Below are positions 42,519 through 52,018 of a stretch of 64,000 nt of DNA, in pieces. The notes under the pieces were generated by a model. It had not been told where the DNA came from. It saw nothing but the letters and a program-made list of their open reading frames with translations, and did not search any database. The stretch lies in contig NZ_LZGM01000078.1 in assembly GCF_001690195.1 (NCBI RefSeq), positions 124,001-188,000 on the forward strand. The letters run 5' to 3'. Source of the DNA: Gilliamella sp. wkB108 (lineage in GTDB: Bacteria > Pseudomonadota > Gammaproteobacteria > Enterobacterales > Orbaceae). A program made the position numbers and the translations under genes. Positions within the stretch are counted from its first letter, which is position 1, and every line of letters starts with the position of its first letter.

Positions 42519-43019
42519 TTAAGTCAATAAACTATAGAGAGTTTTTACATCATCTTGCGTATAACCTCTGGAAATTAAATACTGTATACCTTTTTGTCGT
42601 TGTTGATTATCTTTAGGATCAACTTGTTTGAATTTTTTAATTAATTGCTTATGAGCGATATTAACCCAATCAATTGCCGATTTTTGTAATAGGTCACGAC
42701 TTACATGAGATGATATACCTCGTTGTTTTAATTCTATGGCGATTTTATATTTCCCATAACCTTTATCAGCACGCATGATAATGTATTTTTCGATATATTG
42801 TGTATCATTTACCCAATTTTTACTTATACAGTACTGAATAACATCACTTATTTCATTTTTTAATTGGTTTAATTGTTCGCTAAACTCATCGTCGCAATGT
42901 TTAATTTTTTTGGAAAAAAATAGGGTGATTTTTTGCGTTAATTCGTATGATGAATGATCTCGCTGTGCAAGTAATTGCACAGCTTTATTCAGAATTAATT
43001 TATTCAGTTTTTGGTTCAT
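42519..43019 (-). CDS. recX: RecA regulator RecX
   Basis: RecX restrains RecA filament growth. The 166-residue product has the family's repeated three-helix units with LLAQRDHSSYELTQKI, DKGYGKYKIAIELKQRGIS and ISRGYTQDDVKTL. Its ATG shares one base with the recA stop (TAATG), so translation is coupled. Its own promoter is not needed. Normal family length. Confidence 0.94.
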   Translation of the reverse strand: MNQKLNKLILNKAVQLLAQRDHSSYELTQKITLFFSKKIKHCDDEFSEQLNQLKNEISDVIQYCISKNWVNDTQYIEKYIIMRADKGYGKYKIAIELKQRGISSHVSRDLLQKSAIDWVNIAHKQLIKKFKQVDPKDNQQRQKGIQYLISRGYTQDDVKTLYSLLT

Positions 43020-44065
43020 TATTCAAAGTTATCATCTTCAGATGATGTATCTTCATCGTCAGCAGTAAAAACAGCTGGGCTATTTAATAATAATTCGCGT
43101 AATTTTGTTTCAAGCTCTTGAGCAATTTCAGGATGCTCTTGCAAGAATTTAATAGAATTAGCTTTACCTTGTCCTACTTTTTCGCCGTTATAGCTATACC
43201 AAGCTCCGGCTTTATCGACTAATTTGTGTTTTACACCTAAATCAATCAGTTCACCTTCTTTTGAGATCCCACATCCATAAAGAATTTGGAATTCTGCTTG
43301 TCTAAAAGGTGCTGCTACTTTATTTTTAACTACTTTTACACGGGTATCACTACCAATCACATCTTCGCCTTCTTTTACTGCACCTGTACGACGAATGTCT
43401 AAACGAACTGATGCGTAAAATTTAAGAGCATTACCACCGGTTGTTGTTTCTGGATTACCAAACATGACACCAATTTTCATGCGAATTTGATTGATAAATA
43501 CGACTAAACAGTTAGCATTTTTGATGTTTGCTGTAAGTTTACGTAAAGCTTGTGACATTAAACGAGCTTGCAGACCCATGTGAGAATCACCCATTTCTCC
43601 TTCAATTTCAGCTTTAGGTGTTAATGCGGCAACTGAGTCGACAATAATAACGTCGACAGCACCAGAACGAACCAACGCGTCACAAATTTCGAGCGCCTGT
43701 TCCCCTGTATCAGGTTGTGAAACTAATAAATCATCTACTTGTACTCCCAATTTAGCAGCATAAATTGGATCTAAAGCGTGTTCGGCATCAATAAATGCGC
43801 AAGTCTTACCTTCTTTTTGTGCTTGTGCGATAACTGATAGGGTTAACGTTGTTTTACCTGATGATTCTGGACCAAAAATTTCAACAATACGACCCATCGG
43901 TAAGCCACCGATACCTAATGCAATATCTAATCCTAAAGAACCCGTTGAAACAGCATCAACATCTAACGTTTGGGTGTCACCTAAACGCATAATTGAACCT
44001 TTACCAAATTGTTTTTCGATTTGACTTAATGCTGCTGAAAGTGCGCGTTGTTTGTTTTCGTTCAT
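43019..44065 (-). CDS. recA: Recombinase A
   Basis: RecA is the strand-exchange and SOS co-protease ATPase. The start is [13 protein letters not shown] (44065), set by homology with E. coli MAIDENKQ; a TTG 15 nt upstream is in frame. P-loop GPESSGKTT is near residue 65, [17 protein letters not shown]-like L2 motif reads [16 protein letters not shown], and the acidic tail SSEDDNFE ends the protein. 348 residues. Its promoter carries a LexA box. Confidence 0.98.
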   Translation of the reverse strand: MNENKQRALSAALSQIEKQFGKGSIMRLGDTQTLDVDAVSTGSLGLDIALGIGGLPMGRIVEIFGPESSGKTTLTLSVIAQAQKEGKTCAFIDAEHALDPIYAAKLGVQVDDLLVSQPDTGEQALEICDALVRSGAVDVIIVDSVAALTPKAEIEGEMGDSHMGLQARLMSQALRKLTANIKNANCLVVFINQIRMKIGVMFGNPETTTGGNALKFYASVRLDIRRTGAVKEGEDVIGSDTRVKVVKNKVAAPFRQAEFQILYGCGISKEGELIDLGVKHKLVDKAGAWYSYNGEKVGQGKANSIKFLQEHPEIAQELETKLRELLLNSPAVFTADDEDTSSEDDNFE

Positions 44066-44101
44066 ATAATTAAATTCCAATAAGTTAGGCTATTAATGAA
44101 C

Positions 44102-44129
44102 ATTATACTGTATTGTTATACAGTATCAA
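44102..44129 (-). promoter_or_regulatory. recA promoter with LexA operator
   Basis: On the minus strand TTGATA, 16 nt and TATAAT make a sigma-70 promoter, and the spacer is the LexA box CTGT-ATAACAAT-ACAG. E. coli recA has the same arrangement. SOS control of recA-recX is expected. Confidence 0.9.
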
Positions 44130-44556
44130 GTTTTTTTTATACTTATTATAAATTAGATCAGATAAGGTAAAAAAATTCGAATATTCATTAGTTAATAAAC
44201 CAATTTAAATTATACCAAGACCCGTAAATGGTGATGAAATAGTCATATTCAAGGTTAAATATTATTGTAATATTGATTTAATTTTAATCTGAATAATTGA
44301 ATTTCATATTAAGAAGGAAAATAATATTAAAATTATAGATGTATAGAAACTAAGCAATGAAAAATAATTATCATCTTATTTATTAATCATTGTTTTTTTG
44401 ATTTGTCCAGATGAAAATAGTTAGGGTTTAATCAGCTAATACTTTCCTAAAAAAAAGCCATTTGCTATGATGAGCAACGAAGAAGTTTTAGTCATTGCAT
44501 TGATTTGAATTAATTATCTAGCAAAATTGGATTTTATGTTGTTAATTAGAGTTTTT
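44130..44556. other. Intergenic region between recA and pqiA, no gene seen
   Basis: About 495 nt separate the recA promoter and pqiA. Apart from the 39-nt repeat copy at 44557-44595, the stretch is AT-rich with poor coding character and no stable hairpin or known binding site that I can support. Confidence 0.5.
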
Positions 44557-44595
44557 ATACTGAAACGTAGTCTTAACCTGAAACATCTTCACAGT
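44557..44595 (+). repeat. Dispersed 39-nt intergenic repeat, copy upstream of pqiA
   Basis: Shares ATACTGAAACGTA and TAACCTGAAAC with the copy at 25085, then ATCTTCACA. It ends 30 nt before the pqiA start, in the same orientation. Internal CTGAAAC repeat has the same 18-nt period. Confidence 0.62.
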
Positions 44596-44624
44596 TTAAA
44601 ATAGCTATTATATCAAGGAAAATA

Positions 44625-45869
44625 ATGACCATTGATCACCACCACTATGTATTATGCCCCCATTGTGATTTGGTAGTAGAGTTCGCGGATATTACTTTAG
44701 GACATAAAGCTGTTTGCCCGCGCTGTCATACGACATTGGCAAAAAATAATACTAACATGAAGCATAAATCTGCTATTTATGCAATTTGTTCATTAATAAT
44801 GGCAGTTATAGCTTGTGGATTTATTTTCATTGATATTCGTATTGTTGGTAACTTTAATGGGGTAAGCGTGTTAGATATCCCCAGAATCTTATTTTTTGAT
44901 CGCTATAGTTATATTTCAGCGTTATTTATATTATTTGTATTACTTTTTCCTATATTTAATTTATTAATTATTACGCTACTTTGTAGCAAATTACCATTAT
45001 CAAAATATCGTAAACGCGATCTTTTGATTATTTATAAACAGCTTCAACATTGGTGTATGCCTGAAATATTTTTAACTGGTGTTTTAGTTAGTTTTGTAAA
45101 ATTAATGAGTTATGGAAATATTGGGGTAACTAGCACATTTTGGGCATTTTGTTTATTTGTCTTTTTTTATATTAAAGCGTTAGTTATTTTTTCGCCTGAA
45201 GCAATTTGGAACGAACTTCATTCTAATAATTTCGCACTCGAACCTTTGAAAGTAGGAAGAACAGGAATACGTCAAAATTTAAAGCTTTGTGGTTGTTGTG
45301 AAGCGATGTTACCGGTGCATTACGTAAAATGTCCTCGGTGTAAACAAAAAAGTAAGCTAAGAAATCGCGATAAGATACAATGGACAATTGCTTTGTTAGT
45401 GACTTCATTGATTATTTATATTCCTGCCAATGTATTTGGGATTATGATAACAGTTTTGTTTAGTTCGTCTTCTACTTCAACCATTATGGATGGAGTGATT
45501 TATATGTGGCAATCGGGAGATATCCCGGTGGCATTAGTTATTTTTGCAGCAAGCGTGGTGATACCAATTTTAAAAATCATCTCGCTAAGTTGGCTGTGTT
45601 ATTTTGCGCTAGCCGTGAAACGAAAACGCGGTCATGATTGCTTAAAAATGAAAAAACTATATAGTGCAGTAGAATTTATCGGTAAATGGTCAATGATTGA
45701 TATATTTGTAGTATCTGTTGTTTGTTCGTTAGTAAGAAATCAACAAATGATGAGTGTCTACCCGGATATTGGCGTTGCATTTTTTGCAACTGTAGTCATC
45801 GTTACTATGGTTGCATCTCAAAAATTCGATTCTCGTTTAATTTGGGATCAGGTAAAAATTAGAAAATAG
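44625..45869 (+). CDS. pqiA: Intermembrane lipid transport inner-membrane subunit PqiA
   Basis: PqiA is the inner-membrane part of the PqiABC envelope-spanning MCE system that moves lipid between membranes. The 414-residue protein begins with a zinc-ribbon CPHC...CPRC (residues about 11-32), has a second zinc ribbon CGCCEAML...CPRC near 220-245, and two four-helix membrane halves, matching the duplicated PqiA design. GVLVSFVKLMSYG and GKWSMIDIFVVSV are typical of each half. pqiB follows after 15 nt. Confidence 0.95.
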   Translation: MTIDHHHYVLCPHCDLVVEFADITLGHKAVCPRCHTTLAKNNTNMKHKSAIYAICSLIMAVIACGFIFIDIRIVGNFNGVSVLDIPRILFFDRYSYISALFILFVLLFPIFNLLIITLLCSKLPLSKYRKRDLLIIYKQLQHWCMPEIFLTGVLVSFVKLMSYGNIGVTSTFWAFCLFVFFYIKALVIFSPEAIWNELHSNNFALEPLKVGRTGIRQNLKLCGCCEAMLPVHYVKCPRCKQKSKLRNRDKIQWTIALLVTSLIIYIPANVFGIMITVLFSSSSTSTIMDGVIYMWQSGDIPVALVIFAASVVIPILKIISLSWLCYFALAVKRKRGHDCLKMKKLYSAVEFIGKWSMIDIFVVSVVCSLVRNQQMMSVYPDIGVAFFATVVIVTMVASQKFDSRLIWDQVKIRK

Positions 45870-45884
45870 AGTAATAGGAACAAT

Positions 45885-47534
45885 ATGGCAACATCACGTA
45901 GATTAGCAAAAATAGTTAAAATAAGAGCCATTTCAGCAATATGGATTATTCCAATTGTGACTTTAGTTGTTGGCCTTTGGATTATCTATTCTCATTTTGC
46001 TGATAGAGGAACTTCATTTACTTTACTGGCAAAAGATGCAAGCGGTATTGTAGCGGGTAAAACGGTGATTAAAAATCGTAGTGTTGATGTCGGTATTGTC
46101 GATGAAGTGACGTTATCCGATGATTATAAACAAGTTGTAATTAAAGGTCGCATTTATAATGATATGGATCCTCTTCTTCACAACGATTCAATCTTTTGGG
46201 TAGTGAAACCCGAAATTGGTCGTGATGGAGTGACTGGTTTAAGTACGATTTTATCGGGTGTTTATATCGAACTCGTCGCGGGAAATGATACCCATAGCTT
46301 TAAAAATAATCCCTTTATACTTTCAGATACACCGCCGTTATCCGATCCAAGCATCAAAGGTATCCGTTTAAACTTAGAAAGTGACCAAAATAATGTTATC
46401 CCAAGAGGTGCATCTGTGATGTTTCATGGGTATCGAGTTGGTAATGTTGAAACTTCTGATTTTGATGTTGAAGCTCGTAAAATGAAATATCAAATTTTTA
46501 TCACCAGACCGTATGATGTATTAGTCACACAAAATGTGCGCTTTTGGAAAGAAGGTGGTATTAATTTATCTTTGTCCTCACATGGTGCTAGTTTAGATTT
46601 TCCTTCATTAGATGTATTAATGACAGGTGCAATTAGTTTCGATATACCAGAAGGAGCTAAATTAGGTGCACCGGCACAACAGCATGCTGTGTATAAATTG
46701 TATGAGGATAAAAAAGCCATTCAGGAATCACAGTATACTAATTATAAAGAATTCCTTATTATGATTTCTGACTCAATATCAGGTTTAACGGAAGGGACAT
46801 CTGTTGAGTATCATGGTATAAGACTTGGTACTGTGAGTAAAGTGCCATTTTATACCGCAGAAATGTTAAAAAATTCATCCATATTAAATCAAAAAGTCCC
46901 TGTTTTAATCAAAATTGAACCAGATCGCTTATCTGAATTGGTGGAAGAAAAAATAGATATTGCAGGGTTAATTATTCAGGAACAGAAAAATGGTTTAAGA
47001 GCTTCATTAAAAACCTCTAATATGTTTACAGGCGCGCTATATATTGATTTAGATTTTTATCCGAACCAAAAAGATAAATATGATCCATCTCAAGCTAAAA
47101 TGTATGGTTACGATACCATTGAAACTACTTCAACCGGATTTGCACAGATACAAGCAAAAATTTTACAAGTTCTTGATAATTTCAATAACTTACCACTTAA
47201 CAGCGCAGTAACACAATTAGATAAATCTCTAGCTTCAAGTGAAAAGTTAATGAACTCGTTAAATAAGATTATGGCAAGCAAAGAGATGCAAAATATGCCG
47301 AAAGAACTGCAAAAAACCATACGGAATTTAAACGAAACTATGAAAAGTTTCCAACCTGGTTCAGATCTCAATAATCAGATGACTGAGAGTTTGCAGAAAG
47401 TTCAACAAATGATGGATCAACTTACTCCATTACTTAATACACTCAATGATAAAAGTAATGCGTTGATTTTTTCTGCACCAGCGAAGCAGGATGTGGAGCC
47501 AAAAGCTAAAACTAAAACTAAAGGTAAAAAATAA
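45885..47534 (+). CDS. pqiB: MCE-domain tunnel protein PqiB
   Basis: PqiB forms the needle-like periplasmic tube of the Pqi system. A single N-terminal membrane segment (about residues 18-35) is followed by three MCE domains (about 45-145, 155-260 and 285-390), each opening with a GxxV-type strand such as GIVAGKTVIKNRSVDVG, and by a long helical C-terminal tail rich in N, Q, L and K ending in a KAKTKTKGKK basic stretch. The 549 residues fit the E. coli length. The stop overlaps the pqiC ATG. Confidence 0.95.
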   Translation: MATSRRLAKIVKIRAISAIWIIPIVTLVVGLWIIYSHFADRGTSFTLLAKDASGIVAGKTVIKNRSVDVGIVDEVTLSDDYKQVVIKGRIYNDMDPLLHNDSIFWVVKPEIGRDGVTGLSTILSGVYIELVAGNDTHSFKNNPFILSDTPPLSDPSIKGIRLNLESDQNNVIPRGASVMFHGYRVGNVETSDFDVEARKMKYQIFITRPYDVLVTQNVRFWKEGGINLSLSSHGASLDFPSLDVLMTGAISFDIPEGAKLGAPAQQHAVYKLYEDKKAIQESQYTNYKEFLIMISDSISGLTEGTSVEYHGIRLGTVSKVPFYTAEMLKNSSILNQKVPVLIKIEPDRLSELVEEKIDIAGLIIQEQKNGLRASLKTSNMFTGALYIDLDFYPNQKDKYDPSQAKMYGYDTIETTSTGFAQIQAKILQVLDNFNNLPLNSAVTQLDKSLASSEKLMNSLNKIMASKEMQNMPKELQKTIRNLNETMKSFQPGSDLNNQMTESLQKVQQMMDQLTPLLNTLNDKSNALIFSAPAKQDVEPKAKTKTKGKK

Positions 47535-48121
47535 TGAATAGAGTATTTCATCGAAAACTATTTATGGTTATGTTAATGGCATTATTTACTACCTTAATAG
47601 GGTGTTCATCCAATGAACCGAGTAAAAATTATTTTCAATTAACCAGTAACTTGACGAATAAACCCTCTCACACAATGAAAAAAACTAATCATTTTATCTG
47701 GATAGAGACGATTGATGTGGCGAGTTTTTTAAATACTCCGGGTATTGTGCTACAAACAGAGAATATTAAGTACACGACTGCTACCCAAAATCTATGGGTT
47801 TCAACTCTTTCACAACAATTAGCGGATCGGTTAATGCAGGATATGACACTCTTTTTACCTAACTACTTAGTATCCAATAAATCCATTACCACACCAACTT
47901 ATACCGTTAAACTATTTATTGATGGTTTTCATGGCAGTTATACGGGAGATGCGATTATCAAAGGACGTTGGGTGGTAACAGATAGTAAAAACAGTATTCA
48001 AACCAAGACATTTGATAGACATGTGCCATTAACTGATAATGGTTATGATGCCTTAGTTAAGGCTTTATCAAAAGGTTGGCAGGATGAAGAACAAGATTTT
48101 GCCAAATCCATTAAACATTAA
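47534..48121 (+). CDS. pqiC: Lipoprotein PqiC
   Basis: PqiC is the outer-membrane lipoprotein partner that docks PqiB. The 195-residue product has an N-terminal signal ending in the lipobox LIGC (Cys near residue 24), then SSNEPSKNYFQLT, the family's YFQL opening, and the DUF330-like body (QLADRLMQDMTLFLPNY). One-base overlap with pqiB supports a single transcript, closed by a terminator. Confidence 0.92.
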   Translation: MNRVFHRKLFMVMLMALFTTLIGCSSNEPSKNYFQLTSNLTNKPSHTMKKTNHFIWIETIDVASFLNTPGIVLQTENIKYTTATQNLWVSTLSQQLADRLMQDMTLFLPNYLVSNKSITTPTYTVKLFIDGFHGSYTGDAIIKGRWVVTDSKNSIQTKTFDRHVPLTDNGYDALVKALSKGWQDEEQDFAKSIKH

Positions 48122-48126
48122 TCACT

Positions 48127-48165
48127 AAAAAACATTCCGTTGATATATACACGGAATGTTTTTAT
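48127..48165. terminator. Bidirectional terminator between pqiC and pabB
   Basis: aacattccgt / acggaatgtt form a 10-bp stem around a 10-nt loop with A-run before and T-run after, so it can terminate both convergent units. Confidence 0.88.
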
Positions 48166-49923
48166 TTAACTCAATTGTAGTTTAAATTGCTTAAAGATCT
48201 TATCATCAATTTCGACCCATTTACGAACACTATTAATAAAAGCTATTTTTTCAGCAGATAATAGCTCATCTTTTAGTATTTTTCTTACAACTAATTGCTC
48301 ATGATCTATATAAAATTGACGCATGGTTCCAGCCAATAATCCGGCACTAAGATCAGGAGTAACCCATTGATGATCAATCAATAACGCGATATTGCCGTTG
48401 ACAAATTCGGTTAACTCATCATTTTGGTTAAAATTAATATACTCTTTACCGGTTGTTATAACAGGGAAGTGTTCACGATTTGAGGTTTTGTGATATAAAT
48501 AAACATTATGACTATCCACGCATTGCGGAGCAAAAGCGATTTCAGTAATTGACAAGGGACTATTTAGATTTTGATAGCAAAGAGTATAAAAACCATTTTG
48601 GTATAGTAATACTCTAACTTTATAACAACCACGACTATACGCTTTGGCATCACTGATAAGTTGTAATTTAATTGAATCAGTATCACATTGGAAATCGAAA
48701 TAGTGAGCAGAATCTTGTAATCTAGCTAAGTGTTCATCAAGTAAAAACAGCTGACCATTCTCAAGTAAAATCGATTCAAGCAGATGCTTTGGAAATGCGT
48801 TGGTACGATTTAGCATAGCTGTTTTAGCAAGAATTTCATTATATTCATCTTGAGATGTCGAGTCCCAAGTGATCCCACCGCCAACACCATAGTATATTTG
48901 TTGATTATGTATAGTTAAGGTACGAATAGGAATATTAAATGTTGCCTTATGCATAAATGGTTCAATATAACCGATTGTTCCGCAGTAAACTCCTCGCCTT
49001 GAGTTTTCCATTTCGGCAATAATTTTCATGGTACTGGTTTTCGGTGCGCCAGTTATCGAACCACAAGGAAATAATGCTTGAAAAATTTGATATAAGCTGA
49101 CATTTTGCTTTAGTTTTCCTTCTATTGTTGAAGTTAATTGCCAAACAGTAGGGTATTTTTCTGCGGTAAAAAGCTTCGGTACATTAACGGATCCAGTTTG
49201 TGAGATTTGACTTAAATCGTTACGTAATAAGTCGACAATCATCATATTTTCGGCTTGGTTTTTTTCAGATAATAAAAGTTCTAATTGATGCTTATCTTCC
49301 TGATTATTAACACCTCTTTTAGTTGTACCTTTCATCGGTTTTGTGATGATTGTTTCACCTTCCAGCTTAAAAAAAAGTTCAGGTGAAATTGACAAAATAT
49401 AATAATCATCAAATTGTAAATAAGCACAATAGTTAGCATGATTGTTTTGTTGTAAAAATTTATAATAATCGAAAGGATTGGCATCAAAAGGAGCCGTAAA
49501 TCGAATAGTATAGTTGGTTTGATAAGTATTGCCTGACTCAATCTGAGAACGGATAAAGGCGATCTTCTGATTATACTCATCAATAGTGGTATCACAAGTT
49601 AAGTTAACAGATTGCGCAATGTAATCATTCTTTGGGAGAGGTTCAACCGTAGAATACGTTTCGAAAATACCAAATAATAATAGTGGTAATTTATGATCAT
49701 TCTGTTCCATTGTTTTTGTTTTGTAAGACTTATTTAGTGCCATGGCTGCTTCATAAGCAAGATAACCAACCGCATAATAGCCTTGTTTTGTAAACTTTTC
49801 GATCTCATCTAAATATCGCTTAATAGACGTATAATCGTCTGATACTAACACTTTAATTGGATCGTGGAAGTATTTATGTCGACCTTCAAAATCAATATAA
49901 ATTTTCATACTAATGGTACTCAT
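48166..49923 (-). CDS. pabB: Aminodeoxychorismate synthase component I fused to aminodeoxychorismate lyase (PabB-PabC)
   Basis: A 585-residue two-domain fusion for p-aminobenzoate synthesis. Residues 1 to about 365 are PabB (chorismate-binding domain) with ESGNTYQTNYTIRF, the KGTTKRG segment, PCGSITGAPK and GVGGGITWDSTSQDEYNE. From about 375 onward is PabC, a PLP class-IV lyase with the probable catalytic Lys in LYHKTSNREHF and an EFVNGNIALLID motif. Domain fusions of this type exist in other bacteria. The ATG at 49923 overlaps the pabA end by 14 nt; an ATG at 49908 is an alternative. Confidence 0.92.
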   Translation of the reverse strand: MSTISMKIYIDFEGRHKYFHDPIKVLVSDDYTSIKRYLDEIEKFTKQGYYAVGYLAYEAAMALNKSYKTKTMEQNDHKLPLLLFGIFETYSTVEPLPKNDYIAQSVNLTCDTTIDEYNQKIAFIRSQIESGNTYQTNYTIRFTAPFDANPFDYYKFLQQNNHANYCAYLQFDDYYILSISPELFFKLEGETIITKPMKGTTKRGVNNQEDKHQLELLLSEKNQAENMMIVDLLRNDLSQISQTGSVNVPKLFTAEKYPTVWQLTSTIEGKLKQNVSLYQIFQALFPCGSITGAPKTSTMKIIAEMENSRRGVYCGTIGYIEPFMHKATFNIPIRTLTIHNQQIYYGVGGGITWDSTSQDEYNEILAKTAMLNRTNAFPKHLLESILLENGQLFLLDEHLARLQDSAHYFDFQCDTDSIKLQLISDAKAYSRGCYKVRVLLYQNGFYTLCYQNLNSPLSITEIAFAPQCVDSHNVYLYHKTSNREHFPVITTGKEYINFNQNDELTEFVNGNIALLIDHQWVTPDLSAGLLAGTMRQFYIDHEQLVVRKILKDELLSAEKIAFINSVRKWVEIDDKIFKQFKLQLS

Positions 49924-50485
49924 TCACAAAATTACTAATCATTTGAAGCCCGCACTCTGTTTTAATCGCTTCAGGGTGAAACTGTACTGATTCAATTGGT
50001 AACCTTTTATGACGTAATCCCATAATTAATCCTTGTTTATTTCTGGCGGTAACAATCATTGGTGATTGACTCTGAGGTAAATTATCATAGGCAATGAGAG
50101 AGTGATAACGTACTACACTAAGTGGATTTTTAATGCCGGTAAATAATCCCTTATTATCGTGAGTGATCTCATCAATTTTCCCATGCATGGGCATAGCGGC
50201 TTTACCAATGGTATATCCATAATGTTGAGCGATTGCTTGATGCCCTAAACAAATGCCAAGAATAGGGCAACTACCAGCAAATGTTGCAATTACAGCAAGA
50301 GAAATACCGGCATTATCTGGCGTTCCAGGACCAGGCGAGATGACAATTTTAGAGAACGTTAACTGCTTTAGCTGCTCAATTGCCATTTCATCATTTTTGA
50401 TAACATTGATGTGTGCGCCTGCACGACTTAAATAATCGTAAATATTAAAGGTAAAAGAATCATAATTATCAATTAATAGTATCAA
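49910..50485 (-). CDS. pabA: Aminodeoxychorismate synthase component II (glutamine amidotransferase)
   Basis: PabA supplies ammonia from glutamine to PabB. I place the start at a TTG (50485), giving MILLIDNYDSFTFN, the canonical N-terminus, with AGGT at proper distance; longer in-frame starts at 50518 and 50554 would add unrelated residues. The 191-residue class I amidotransferase has the catalytic C79 in GICLGHQ and the His-Glu pair in VQFHPEAI. It is distinguished from TrpG by its partner PabB directly downstream with overlapping reading frames. Confidence 0.9.
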   Translation of the reverse strand: MILLIDNYDSFTFNIYDYLSRAGAHINVIKNDEMAIEQLKQLTFSKIVISPGPGTPDNAGISLAVIATFAGSCPILGICLGHQAIAQHYGYTIGKAAMPMHGKIDEITHDNKGLFTGIKNPLSVVRYHSLIAYDNLPQSQSPMIVTARNKQGLIMGLRHKRLPIESVQFHPEAIKTECGLQMISNFVNEYH

Positions 50486-50625
50486 AATGTTACCTGTTCT
50501 ATATTTAAAGTTAGTCATTCGATACAACATTAAGTCCAATCGAAGGAAAGGCACAAATTCTATTATATCAACAACACTTTTAAAAAGAGATTATTAGCTA
50601 ATAATGATCTTCATCCTACTATTTT

Positions 50626-50662
50626 ATATTTAAACGTTATGCTTTCCTGAAACTTCTTTACA
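50626..50662 (+). repeat. Dispersed 39-nt intergenic repeat, copy upstream of rspA
   Basis: Matches the 25085 copy well in its right half: CCTGAAACTTCTTTACA is identical, with ATATTTAAACGT in place of ATACTGAAACGT on the left. It lies between divergent pabA and rspA, just before the CRP site. Confidence 0.62.
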
Positions 50663-50677
50663 TCGTAGTGATCTTTT

Positions 50678-50693
50678 TGTGATTTTTGTCACA
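50678..50693 (+). promoter_or_regulatory. CRP site upstream of rspA
   Basis: TGTGA-TTTTTG-TCACA is a perfect core CRP dyad flanked by T and A runs as in the consensus. It is centred about 88 nt before the rspA start, consistent with activation. CRP itself is not in the window. Confidence 0.85.
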
Positions 50694-50773
50694 AAAACAT
50701 ACAACTCTACTTGTATGGTAGTATTTAATATTTTATTTTTGTGATGCCATAAAATCATAACAAGAGGTATTAA

Positions 50774-51988
50774 ATGAAAATTGTAAAAGCGGAAGTTTTT
50801 GTCTGTAGTCCGGGAAGAAATTTTGTCACATTAAAAATCACAACTGATGAAGGCGTTTATGGTGTAGGTGATGCCACGCTCAATGGTCGCGAGTTATCGG
50901 TTGTATCTTATCTTAAAGATCATCTTTGTCCTCAACTTATTGGACGCGATCCACAACAAATCGAAGATATTTTTCAATATTTTTATAAAGGAGCTTATTG
51001 GCGACGCGGTCCGGTTACTATGTCAGCGATTTCAGCAATAGATATGGCGCTTTGGGATATTAAAGGCAAACTCGCCAATATGCCGTTATATCAATTATTA
51101 GGTGGCGCATCGCGAACTGGTGTTATGGTGTATTGTCACACCACAGGAGCAAGCATTGATGAAGCATTAGATGATTATGCCAAACATAAGGAAATGGGTT
51201 TTAAAGCGATTCGTGTGCAATGTGGTGTTCCTGGAATGAAAACCACTTATGGTCAAAGTAAAGGTAAAAATTTGGCTTATGAACCGGCAACACGAGGCAA
51301 CTATCCAGAAGAACAATTTTGGGCAACAGATAAATATCTCGATTTTACACCCAAATTATTTGAAGCTGTTCGTAATAAGTTTGGTTTTAATGAACACCTG
51401 CTTCATGACATGCATCACCGCTTAACGCCAATAGAAGCAGCTCGATTTGGTAAAAGTATAGAAGATTACCGTCTCTTTTGGATGGAAGATCCGACACCAG
51501 CCGAAAATCAAGAGTGCTTCCGTCTCATTCGTCAACATACCGTCACGCCAATTGCTGTCGGTGAAGTATTTAATAGTATTTGGGACTGTAAACAACTAAT
51601 CGAAGAACAACTTATCGACTATATCCGAACCACGATTACACATGCTGGCGGTATTACTCATATGCGACGTATTGCCGATTTTGCAGCACTCTATCAAGTA
51701 AGAACTGGTTCGCATGGACCGTCTGACTTATCACCAATTTGTCATGCCGCAGCACTACATTTTGACATGTGGGTACCTAATTTTGGTGTCCAAGAATTTA
51801 TGGGATATTCAGAACAAATGCTTGAAGTCTTTTCACCCAATTGGACCTTTATCGACGGCTATATGCACCCAAGTGACAGACCGGGACTCGGTATCGATTT
51901 CGACGAAAAATTAGCTGAAAAATATCCATATAACCCAGCTTACTTACCTATTGCGCGTCTGGAAGACGGAACGTTATGGAATTGGTAG
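50774..51988 (+). CDS. rspA: D-mannonate dehydratase family protein, enolase superfamily (RspA-like)
   Basis: A 404-residue enolase-superfamily dehydratase with the same length as E. coli RspA. The ManD motifs are kept at near-identical positions: D212 and H214 in [10 protein letters not shown]238 in FWMEDP and E264 in VGEVFN, and the YCHTTG loop at 120-125. ManD enzymes dehydrate D-mannonate or D-gluconate to 2-keto-3-deoxygluconate. The following transporter, oxidoreductase and GntR regulator match the rsp-ydf gene set. Substrate specificity here is inferred. Confidence 0.92.
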   Translation: MKIVKAEVFVCSPGRNFVTLKITTDEGVYGVGDATLNGRELSVVSYLKDHLCPQLIGRDPQQIEDIFQYFYKGAYWRRGPVTMSAISAIDMALWDIKGKLANMPLYQLLGGASRTGVMVYCHTTGASIDEALDDYAKHKEMGFKAIRVQCGVPGMKTTYGQSKGKNLAYEPATRGNYPEEQFWATDKYLDFTPKLFEAVRNKFGFNEHLLHDMHHRLTPIEAARFGKSIEDYRLFWMEDPTPAENQECFRLIRQHTVTPIAVGEVFNSIWDCKQLIEEQLIDYIRTTITHAGGITHMRRIADFAALYQVRTGSHGPSDLSPICHAAALHFDMWVPNFGVQEFMGYSEQMLEVFSPNWTFIDGYMHPSDRPGLGIDFDEKLAEKYPYNPAYLPIARLEDGTLWNW

Positions 51989-52018
51989 ATTTTTGTTTAA
52001 AATAAATTAATTAAAGGA

